Shown piece after piece: positions 1 through 5,379 of a DNA stretch of 5,379 nt. The stretch covers positions 1 through 5,379 of the forward strand of contig JARIDM010000095.1 in assembly GCA_029263945.1 (NCBI GenBank), given 5' to 3'. Every line of letters begins with the position of its first letter. Position 1 is the first letter of the stretch. The DNA comes from Sporosarcina sp. GTDB taxonomy: Bacteria > Bacillota > Bacilli > Bacillales_A > Planococcaceae. The translations under genes were made by a program, and so were the position numbers. The notes below the pieces were generated by a model that saw nothing but the letters and a program-made list of their open reading frames with translations, was not told the DNA's origin and searched no databases.

Positions 1-2032
1 ACCTAATATCCAAGTCGAGTCAGGCAATCGAATCCGCGTACAACTTGCTGGGGTTGAAGACCAAGAAGCAGCGCGTAAATTACTTTCTACACAAGCAAAT
101 CTTACCTTTAGAGATTATGAAGATAACTTAATCCTTGATGGAAATGATTTGAAAGAAGGCAAAGCGAAGGCTGACTTTGGACAAAACGGAAACCCTGTTG
201 TTACGTTAGAAATGAAAGATCCGAATAAATTTGGTGAAGTAACGAGTGAACTGTCACGCATTCCACAACCGAACAATGTACTTGTCATTTGGCTAGATTT
301 TGAAGAAGGCGTTTCTTCCTATCAAGAAGAACTCTTAAAACCAGAACCAGGTTTTGTTTCTGCGCCTCGTGTTAGCCAAACAATTAATTCGTCAAATGTT
401 GAAATTTCAGGTTCATTTGATCCGAAAGAAACAAAAGAGCTTTCAGAAGTCCTCAATGCAGGGGCTTTGCCTGTTCACTTGGAAGAGATCTACTCTACCT
501 CTGTTGGGGCACAATTTGGTGAACAAGCGCTAGACAAGACAATTTTTGCAGGAATTGTTGGTATTTCATTCGTGTTAATATTCATGATGATTTACTACCG
601 CATACCAGGCTTTGTAGCAGCTGTCACTCTATCGGTTTACATATTCCTTATCATGCTTGTCTTTACACTGATTAACGGGGTCCTCACGCTTCCTGGAATA
701 GCCGCACTCATGCTTGGGGTTGGGATGGCAGTCGATGCAAACATCCTTATGTATGAGAGGATAAGAGAAGAATTACGTGTTGGTAAATCAGTTAAAGTTG
801 CTTTTGATTCGGGTGCGAAATCCTCTTTCACAGCAATTTTAGATGCAAACGTTACTACTTTATTAGCAGCAGTTGTCCTCTTTAGTTTCGGGACAAGCTC
901 GGTAAAAGGGTTTGCAATGATGCTCATCATTAGTATTCTTGTCAGTTTCTTAACGGCTGTATGGGGTTCACGTTTACTATTAGGATTACTGGTACACAGC
1001 GGTATCCTAGATGGTAAACCAGGTCTATTTGGACTAAATAAAAAACAATTACATGCACCAGAAGAAAAAATAGAAACACTTGAACTTTCGACGAAGTTTG
1101 ATCGTTTTGACTTTGTGAAGACAAGAAAACGGTATTTCTCAATTTCAATCGTTCTATTACTCGTTGGGGCAATTACGTTAGGCATTTTTAAACTTAACCT
1201 TGGGATTGACTTCTCAAGTGGTACACGTGTAGAGGTACTTGCAGAAAATGCCCTTACAACTGAAGAAATAGAAACTTATTTTGAGTCAATTGACTATCCT
1301 TCATCTGATATTGTCATCTCTGGGGATGAGAAGAACATTGGTGTCATTCGATATAAGGATGAGTTTAAACAAGAAGAAATTACACAATTAAAAACGCAAC
1401 TTGCAGAAAAGTATGGTTCTGAACCAAATATTAGTGCTGTATCATCTACTGTTGGAAAAGAATTAATCCAAAATGCAGTGAAAGCACTTATATTCGCAGC
1501 TCTTGGGATTATTATTTATGTGGCCTTCCGTTTTGAATGGAGAATGGGTGTTGCTTCAGTTCTCGGCTTACTTCATGATGCATTCTTTATGATTGCGATC
1601 TTTAGTATTTTCCGTCTTGAAGTTGAAATTACATTCGTTGCGGCGGTCTTAACCATTATTGGTTATTCCATTAACGATACAATCGTAACTTTTGACCGCA
1701 TACGTGAAAATATGAAAGCACGTGGAACAATCAAAGATGAACATGAACTTGCAGAAATCGTTAACAAGTCACTCCGTCAAACACTTGGGCGTTCTGTCAA
1801 TACAGTGTTAACAGTTATATTTGTGGTTGTTGCGTTAATGGTGCTCGGTGCTTCATCTATTCAAAACTTTGCGATTGCATTATTAATCGGTCTACTAGCA
1901 GGAACGTATTCTTCAATCTTCATATCTGCACAAATTTGGTTTGAATTGAAGAAGCGTCAAATCAAAACAAAAGGCGAGATTAAAGTAGATGCTGATAAAA
2001 AACAATGGGGCTCTGATGAACCTGTTGTTTAA
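1..2032 (+). CDS. secDF: Protein translocase subunit SecDF (SecD-SecF fusion), 5'-truncated by window edge
   Basis: SecDF is an RND-type membrane protein that works with SecYEG and uses the proton gradient to complete protein export. The reading frame is already open at the left edge (first whole codon at base 2) and ends at TAA 2030-2032, giving 676 visible residues. B. subtilis SecDF is about 737 residues, so roughly the first 60, including TM1, are missing. Visible numbering: periplasmic P1 region to about 180; SecD helices about 182-327; the SecD signature GMAVDANILMYERIREEL at about 242-259, with the proton-relay Asp at 245; a soluble linker about 330-375; the SecF half from about 379. 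The SecF half has the GIDFSSGT motif at about 401-408 and GYSINDTIVTFDRIREN at about 554-570, with a second conserved Asp at 559. The Arg-containing SLRQTLGRS motif begins near 590. Eleven of twelve expected helices are visible. A TTG at 149 is only an internal Leu codon, since homologous sequence continues upstream of it. No frameshift is seen. Confidence 0.97.
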   Translation, partial: PNIQVESGNRIRVQLAGVEDQEAARKLLSTQANLTFRDYEDNLILDGNDLKEGKAKADFGQNGNPVVTLEMKDPNKFGEVTSELSRIPQPNNVLVIWLDFEEGVSSYQEELLKPEPGFVSAPRVSQTINSSNVEISGSFDPKETKELSEVLNAGALPVHLEEIYSTSVGAQFGEQALDKTIFAGIVGISFVLIFMMIYYRIPGFVAAVTLSVYIFLIMLVFTLINGVLTLPGIAALMLGVGMAVDANILMYERIREELRVGKSVKVAFDSGAKSSFTAILDANVTTLLAAVVLFSFGTSSVKGFAMMLIISILVSFLTAVWGSRLLLGLLVHSGILDGKPGLFGLNKKQLHAPEEKIETLELSTKFDRFDFVKTRKRYFSISIVLLLVGAITLGIFKLNLGIDFSSGTRVEVLAENALTTEEIETYFESIDYPSSDIVISGDEKNIGVIRYKDEFKQEEITQLKTQLAEKYGSEPNISAVSSTVGKELIQNAVKALIFAALGIIIYVAFRFEWRMGVASVLGLLHDAFFMIAIFSIFRLEVEITFVAAVLTIIGYSINDTIVTFDRIRENMKARGTIKDEHELAEIVNKSLRQTLGRSVNTVLTVIFVVVALMVLGASSIQNFAIALLIGLLAGTYSSIFISAQIWFELKKRQIKTKGEIKVDADKKQWGSDEPVV

Positions 2033-2056
2033 GAAAGTTATTTTCGTTAAATAAGT

Positions 2057-2084
2057 TTCACATTGTTGTTTGACAGGGTATACT
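2057..2084 (+). promoter_or_regulatory. Candidate sigma-A promoter for the LapA-domain gene (option 1)
   Basis: TTCACA (2057-2062, 5 of 6 matches to TTGACA) is followed after 16 bases by TATACT (2079-2084, 5 of 6 matches to TATAAT). The predicted start of transcription is near 2091, inside the right arm of the secDF terminator. A transcript from here would lack the left arm and could not form that hairpin. The promoter is expected because a terminator separates this gene from secDF. The assignment rests on consensus matching only. Confidence 0.45.
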
Positions 2085-2097
2085 TCATGTATATCCT
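2070..2097 (+). promoter_or_regulatory. Candidate sigma-A promoter for the LapA-domain gene (option 2)
   Basis: A perfect -35 hexamer TTGACA (2070-2075) is followed after 16 bases by TATCCT (2092-2097, 4 of 6 matches to TATAAT). The predicted start is near 2104, which gives a leader of about 23 bases and again leaves out the left arm of the terminator. The -35 bases overlap the terminator stem, so the match could partly be a by-product of the hairpin. It competes with the option whose -10 is at 2079-2084; the two cannot be separated by eye. Confidence 0.35.
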
Positions 2098-2105
2098 GTT
2101 TTTTT
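2073..2105 (+). terminator. Rho-independent terminator after secDF
   Basis: The left arm ACAGGGTATAC (2073-2083) pairs with the right arm GTATATCCTGT (2089-2099). This gives an 11-bp stem with one G-U pair and a five-base loop, TTCAT. A run of T follows to 2105. It lies 40 bases after the secDF stop, so it most likely ends secDF transcription. The next gene's ribosome binding site starts only six bases after the T run. Confidence 0.88.
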
Positions 2106-2110
2106 ATGAA

Positions 2111-2118
2111 GAGGGAGG
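2111..2118 (+). promoter_or_regulatory. Ribosome binding site deciding the start of the LapA-domain gene
   Basis: GAGGGAGG lies eight bases before the ATG at 2127, an ideal spacing. It rules out the in-frame upstream starts: the ATG at 2106 lies before this site and abuts the terminator T run, and the TTG at 2070 would translate the terminator hairpin itself. Confidence 0.85.
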
Positions 2119-2126
2119 AATCGTTT

Positions 2127-2459
2127 ATGAAGTTTCAGTGGACTTGGTTATTGGGGATTTTATTCGCTATTATTATTGCATTATTTTCGGTTATGAACGT
2201 GGACCCAGTTCCTGTTAATTATGTGTTTGGTACTTCGGAGTGGCCACTTGTGCTCGTAATTCTAGGTTCGGCATTACTTGGTGCAGCCATTAGCGGTATT
2301 ATTGCTGCGTTTCGTACAGTTCTTGCACACCGACAAATCAAAGAGCTTATGAAAGACAACAATACAAAAGAATTGTTAATTGCAGCGCAACAAAATGAGA
2401 TTGCAGAACTACAAAAACATCGACCTAAAAAGGAAGTTGTGGCTGAACGAATGGAGTAA
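2127..2459 (+). CDS. Small LapA-domain membrane protein (DUF1049 family, YrvD-like)
   Basis: A 110-residue protein from ATG 2127, close to the length I recall for B. subtilis YrvD (about 107). It starts MKFQWTWLLG. A first hydrophobic helix spans about 6-23, then comes a short loop with the family-typical NVDPVPVNYVFG (24-35). A second glycine- and alanine-rich helix spans about 40-62. A charged, probably helical or coiled-coil tail follows (about 65-97), and the C-terminus is basic then acidic (RPKKEVVAERME). This helix-loop-helix-tail layout is that of the lipopolysaccharide assembly protein A (LapA) domain family, named from proteobacterial proteins. A Gram-positive cell has no lipopolysaccharide, so the molecular role here is not known. 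Both termini are predicted to be cytoplasmic. Terminators on both sides and its own promoter candidates suggest it is transcribed alone. Position next to recJ matches yrvD of Bacillus. Confidence 0.88.
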   Translation: MKFQWTWLLGILFAIIIALFSVMNVDPVPVNYVFGTSEWPLVLVILGSALLGAAISGIIAAFRTVLAHRQIKELMKDNNTKELLIAAQQNEIAELQKHRPKKEVVAERME

Positions 2460-2462
2460 ATG

Positions 2463-2503
2463 AAAAGCATTGCAAATGGAAGTTATCCGTTGCAATGTTT
2501 TTT
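2463..2503 (+). terminator. Rho-independent terminator after the LapA-domain gene
   Basis: CATTGCAA (2468-2475) pairs perfectly with TTGCAATG (2490-2497). The stem can be extended outward by a G-U pair and A-U pairs from the preceding AAAAG, and inward by TGGA/TCCG around an AGTTA loop with one bulged A. Six T follow (2498-2503). It begins four bases after the stop codon and separates this gene from recJ. Confidence 0.85.
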
Positions 2504-2558
2504 ATTTGTTTATGCGTACGGATCGTAAAAAAATCATTCCTAAAACGTTTTCCTTTTC

Positions 2559-2587
2559 TTTAAGATATGAACCACTTCCGTTATACT
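2559..2587 (+). promoter_or_regulatory. Probable sigma-A promoter of recJ-apt
   Basis: A good -10 hexamer TATACT (2582-2587) lies in an AT-rich stretch. The best-placed -35 at 17-base spacing is TTTAAG (2559-2564), which is poor at 3 of 6 matches. There is no TG extension before the -10. The expected transcription start is near 2594, almost at the ribosome binding site, so the leader would be very short. A promoter is expected here because a terminator lies upstream at 2463-2503. I saw no LexA-type or CcpA-type operator in the gap. Confidence 0.45.
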
Positions 2588-2594
2588 ATAAAAT

Positions 2595-2598
2595 GAGG
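2595..2598 (+). promoter_or_regulatory. Ribosome binding site of recJ
   Basis: GAGG at 2595-2598 is the only purine-rich match before recJ. It is two bases from the GTG at 2601, too close to serve it, and eleven bases from the TTG at 2610, slightly long but workable. This spacing is the reason for choosing the TTG start. Confidence 0.5.
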
Positions 2599-2609
2599 AT
2601 GTGAACGTC

Positions 2610-4952
2610 TTGATTGAATCTATAAATAAATGGACCATAGAACGACCAGATGAAAATATTGTCGAAGACTTATCTAAAGAGCTGCATATTCCGTCAGTTC
2701 ATGCCAAAATACTCGTTGCTCGTGGGATTACCGATCCAGCGGAAGCAAACTCATTTTTACATATGGATGAAACGGCACTACATGACCCTTTTTTACTGCA
2801 CGATATGGAAAAAGCGGTTGAGATCATAACAGTAGCCATTGCTGCTAACAAAAAAATTGCGATATACGGAGATTATGATGCTGACGGTGTGACGAGTGTC
2901 ACTGTTTTAATGACTACACTTGAAAAACTTGGTGCGGATGTTTTCTTTGCCATACCCAATCGATTTGAACACGGGTATGGTCCGAATAAAGATTTATTCC
3001 AAGAAGTGTATGAGAAAGGGGCTTCCGTCATTATCACGGTAGATAATGGGGTCTCTGGCGTTGATGAAGTCGCTTTTGCTAAAACACTAGGAATGCAGGT
3101 GATCATTACCGACCACCATGAAGCAGGAGACACTTGGCCTGATGCAGATGCAACGATACACCCAAGACATCCAGAAGGAAACTACCCGTTTAAAGACCTA
3201 GCAGGCGTTGGTGTAGCTTTTAAATTAGCGTGTGCCCTTACAGGAGAAATTGAAAGGGACTTAATAGAACTAGTTGCAATTGGTACGGTTGCTGATTTAG
3301 TCCCATTACGTGGAGAAAACCGTTATTTTGTAAAAAAAGGAATTGAACTTATGCGAAAGTCTAAAAGACCCGCAATTCAAGCCTTAACTAGATTAGCGAG
3401 TACTGAACAAGCCCAATTAACTGAAGAGTCGATTGGATTTATGATTGGACCACGTCTGAATGCTGCAGGCCGGTTAGGCGACGCAGATCCCGCGGTAGAT
3501 TTATTGAAAACGGAAGATATCACAGTAGCGATGAGACTAGCTGAATCGCTAAATGATTTAAATAAAGAGCGACAAGCCATTGTCGCGACAATTACAAGTG
3601 AAGCAGAAATCATGATTCATGAGCTGTATGGCAATGAAATCCCGTCTGTATTTGTAATCGCAAAAGAAGGTTGGAATCCAGGGGTTGTCGGCATTGTTGC
3701 ATCTCGAATTACTGAAAAATACTACAGGCCATCCATTTTACTGTCGATAGATGCTGAAACAGGTAAGGCAAAAGGATCTGCAAGAAGTATCGAAGGTTTT
3801 AATATGTATGCGGAATTAAATAAAAATGCAAAAATCCTTCCGCATTTTGGTGGACATCCTATGGCTGCTGGGCTGACTTTACTTGAAAAAGACATTACTG
3901 AATTACGAACGAATTTGAATTTACAAGCAAAAGAAGTATTAACAGCGGATCAACTAATTCCTAAGCTTGCAATAGATGTCCCTTTATCTCTAGACGAAAT
4001 TGACATCGCTACTTTAGAAGGCCTCGAAACATTACGTCCATTCGGAATGGGATTTTCGAAACCCGTTTATATGTTAGAAGACTTATTCATAAAATCTGTT
4101 CGTAAAATCGGTGCGGCTAAGAATCACATGAAACTAGAGTTAACAGATGATAAACAAACCCTTGACACGATTGGATTTGGATTCGGCAATACGGCTGATG
4201 AAATTACGCAAGGGTTAAAGGTATCTGTTACTGGAGATTTACAGGTGAATGAATGGAATGGCAATAAGAAACCACAGCTATTGCTTAAAGATATCCTGTC
4301 AAATGAGTGGCAACTGTTTGATTTGCGGGGCATTAAAGAAATGTCTAGATGGCTTCCTTCGATCCCAACGGTACATACGACGTTTCTCGCTTTTCATCAA
4401 GAAACCATTGATCAGTTGCAATCTGCTATGAACGGGAACGTCATTCATTTATATAACGCACCCGACATGCCCATAAATCGTTTCTTAGTATTACTAGATA
4501 TTCCCAATGAAATGTCCACATTAAAAGAAGTCATACAGGCGTTTCAACCTGAGCGTGTTTATGCGCATTTTTACGTTTTTGAATCGACTTACTTTGATGG
4601 ATTACCGACCCGAGAACAGTTTGGGTGGTTTTATAGTTTTCTAAAAAGTCGGGGGGATTTTAATCTGATAAAAAATGGAGATACGCTCACAAAACATAAA
4701 GGTTGGCGAAAAGATTATGTCCATTTCATGTCAAAGGTGTTTTCTGAACTAGAATTTGTTAAGATGAAAGATGGTGTGCTAACCTATATTGAATCTGCTT
4801 CGAAAAGAGTGCTGTCAGAAGCACCTTCGTATAAGGAACGCGAACACCAAATGGAGTTAGAACAAAGGTTGCTTTACGCGCCGTATAATGAATTGAAGCG
4901 CTGGTTCGATGAGATTAGGCTTGGAACCATTAACGAGGAGGAACAAGAATGA
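2610..4952 (+). CDS. recJ: Single-stranded-DNA-specific exonuclease RecJ (YrvE)
   Basis: RecJ degrades single-stranded DNA 5' to 3' in recombination and repair, using divalent metal ions. From TTG 2610 the protein has 780 residues (783 from the GTG at 2601; positions below count from the GTG). The DHH phosphoesterase domain contains YGDYDADGVTS (89-99), IITVDNG (144-150), the DHH triad (171-173) and AIGTVADLVPL (226-236), so all metal-binding motifs appear intact. GPRLNAAGRL (283-292) leads to the DHHA1 domain with GWNPGVVGIVASRI (357-370) and HFGGHPMAAGL (415-425). An OB-fold DNA-binding region begins near LRPFGMGFSKP (478-488) and runs to about 565. The remaining roughly 210 residues, starting near WQLFDLRG (570-577), match the extra C-terminal domain of Bacillus-type RecJ (the ssDNA-exonuclease C-terminal family). 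Escherichia coli RecJ, about 577 residues, lacks it. The length agrees with B. subtilis RecJ (about 786). The stop codon overlaps the apt start. The start codon is less certain than the rest. Confidence 0.96.
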   Translation: MIESINKWTIERPDENIVEDLSKELHIPSVHAKILVARGITDPAEANSFLHMDETALHDPFLLHDMEKAVEIITVAIAANKKIAIYGDYDADGVTSVTVLMTTLEKLGADVFFAIPNRFEHGYGPNKDLFQEVYEKGASVIITVDNGVSGVDEVAFAKTLGMQVIITDHHEAGDTWPDADATIHPRHPEGNYPFKDLAGVGVAFKLACALTGEIERDLIELVAIGTVADLVPLRGENRYFVKKGIELMRKSKRPAIQALTRLASTEQAQLTEESIGFMIGPRLNAAGRLGDADPAVDLLKTEDITVAMRLAESLNDLNKERQAIVATITSEAEIMIHELYGNEIPSVFVIAKEGWNPGVVGIVASRITEKYYRPSILLSIDAETGKAKGSARSIEGFNMYAELNKNAKILPHFGGHPMAAGLTLLEKDITELRTNLNLQAKEVLTADQLIPKLAIDVPLSLDEIDIATLEGLETLRPFGMGFSKPVYMLEDLFIKSVRKIGAAKNHMKLELTDDKQTLDTIGFGFGNTADEITQGLKVSVTGDLQVNEWNGNKKPQLLLKDILSNEWQLFDLRGIKEMSRWLPSIPTVHTTFLAFHQETIDQLQSAMNGNVIHLYNAPDMPINRFLVLLDIPNEMSTLKEVIQAFQPERVYAHFYVFESTYFDGLPTREQFGWFYSFLKSRGDFNLIKNGDTLTKHKGWRKDYVHFMSKVFSELEFVKMKDGVLTYIESASKRVLSEAPSYKEREHQMELEQRLLYAPYNELKRWFDEIRLGTINEEEQE
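4937..4941 (+). promoter_or_regulatory. Ribosome binding site of apt inside the recJ 3' end
   Basis: GGAGG, within GAGGAGG, sits seven bases before the apt ATG at 4949. It lies within the last codons of recJ, in the glutamate-rich EEEQE tail. With the ATGA overlap, this suggests apt is translated by ribosomes finishing recJ as well as by direct initiation. Confidence 0.85.
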
Positions 4953-5379
4953 ACCTGAAAGACTACGTAACGGTTGTGCCAGATTATCCTAAAAAGGGAA
5001 TTTCGTTTAAAGATATCACAACAATTATGGACAATGGCAAAGCGTATAAGTTTGCAACTGATGAAATTGTAAAATATGCGAAAGAACTTGATACAGATTT
5101 AATCGTTGGACCAGAAGCTAGAGGATTTATCATTGGGTGTCCAGTTGCCTATGCACTAGAAATTGGTTTTGCACCCGTACGTAAACCAGGTAAATTACCG
5201 CGTGAAACTGTAGACGTAAATTATGACCTAGAATACGGAACTGATACGTTAACCATTCATAGTGACGCCATTAAACCTGGCCAACGAGTGTTAATTGTCG
5301 ACGATCTACTTGCAACTGGGGGCACAATTGGCGCAACGATAGAACTTGTTGAAAAACTCGGTGGTATTGTTGTGGGTTG
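4949..5379 (+). CDS. apt: Adenine phosphoribosyltransferase, 3'-truncated by window edge
   Basis: Apt is a cytoplasmic purine salvage enzyme that converts adenine and PRPP to AMP and pyrophosphate. The first 143 residues are visible, starting MNLKDYVTVVPDYPKKG; the family is about 170 residues, so roughly 27 are missing. Family marks in order: PDYPKKGISFKDIT (11-24), GPEARGFIIG (54-63) at the adenine-binding side, RKPGKLPRE (78-86) in the flexible loop, and the PRPP-binding motif VLIVDDLLATGGT (114-126) with adjacent Asp 118 and 119. All key residues seem present, so the enzyme should be active. The start is fixed by GGAGG seven bases upstream and by the ATGA overlap with the recJ stop (4950-4952), which implies translational coupling and cotranscription. 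In many Bacillota the next gene is relA, but that lies outside the window. Confidence 0.97.
   Translation, partial: MNLKDYVTVVPDYPKKGISFKDITTIMDNGKAYKFATDEIVKYAKELDTDLIVGPEARGFIIGCPVAYALEIGFAPVRKPGKLPRETVDVNYDLEYGTDTLTIHSDAIKPGQRVLIVDDLLATGGTIGATIELVEKLGGIVVG

Noticed and set aside
149..151. TTG at 149 as the real start of secDF
   Set aside because: The frame is open back to base 2 and the upstream residues fit the SecD periplasmic region. A start here would remove TM1.
637..1185. Long reverse-strand open frames opposite secDF (637-1185 and 942-1172)
   Set aside because: They lie fully within the conserved secDF coding region, have no recognisable domain and no convincing ribosome binding site, and are expected by chance opposite codon-biased coding DNA.
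2070..2126. N-terminal extension of the LapA-domain protein from TTG 2070 or ATG 2106
   Set aside because: It would translate the terminator hairpin into a cysteine-rich stretch unlike the family, while a strong ribosome binding site at 2111-2118 points to ATG 2127.
2219..2470. Reverse-strand open frame opposite the LapA-domain gene
   Set aside because: It is the complement of the real gene, rich in Ser, Cys and Ile as expected for an antisense shadow, with no independent support.
2517..2551. Small inverted repeats in the recJ upstream gap (TACG-GAT-CGTA at 2517-2527; AAAACGTTTT at 2542-2551)
   Set aside because: They are short and do not match an operator I can name. Such palindromes arise easily in AT-rich DNA, so I do not call a regulator site.
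2873..4431. Open frames in other frames inside recJ (reverse 2873-3133, 3377-3613, 4124-4333; forward 4249-4431)
   Set aside because: All are contained in conserved recJ coding sequence and encode low-complexity or unrecognisable peptides, so they are shadows.
1..5379. A novel defence, mobile or biosynthetic system
   Set aside because: Every long forward frame is a recognised housekeeping family in a known gene order. No repeats, integrase, transposase, toxin pair or reverse transcriptase is visible.

Overview
The window is ordinary chromosomal housekeeping DNA from a low-GC Gram-positive bacterium (Bacillota, order Bacillales). The evidence is the AT-rich base composition, strong GGAGG-type ribosome binding sites, U-run hairpin terminators, a single-polypeptide SecDF, a long Bacillus-type RecJ of about 780 residues with an extra C-terminal domain, and the gene order secDF - small LapA-domain membrane protein - recJ - apt. 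That order matches the Bacillus yrvD-yrvE(recJ)-apt neighbourhood, where relA normally follows apt. The protein sequences look more like Sporosarcina/Planococcaceae relatives than Bacillus subtilis itself, but this is an impression and not a computed placement.

Layout, all on the + strand. Positions 1-2032 hold the last 676 codons of secDF, which begins outside the window. Positions 2033-2126 form a short intergenic gap holding an 11-bp hairpin terminator, with candidate promoter elements overlapping the hairpin and a strong ribosome binding site behind it. Positions 2127-2459 encode a 110-residue two-helix LapA-domain protein (yrvD-like). Positions 2460-2609 hold a second terminator and a probable recJ promoter. 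Positions 2610-4952 encode RecJ, probably from a TTG codon. Positions 4949-5379 hold the first 143 codons of apt, which overlaps recJ by four bases (ATGA) and runs off the right edge.

The genes do different jobs. SecDF helps pull exported proteins across the membrane using the proton gradient. The LapA-domain protein is a small membrane protein of unclear role. RecJ is a 5'-to-3' single-strand DNA exonuclease for recombination and repair. Apt salvages adenine to AMP. Terminators on both sides make the LapA gene look like its own transcription unit, while recJ and apt are translationally coupled. There is no stretch of more than 300 bases without a gene. I see no tRNA, rRNA, CRISPR array, insertion sequence or phage remnant, and no previously undescribed system. 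The most unusual detail is the overlap of promoter-like elements with the terminator after secDF.
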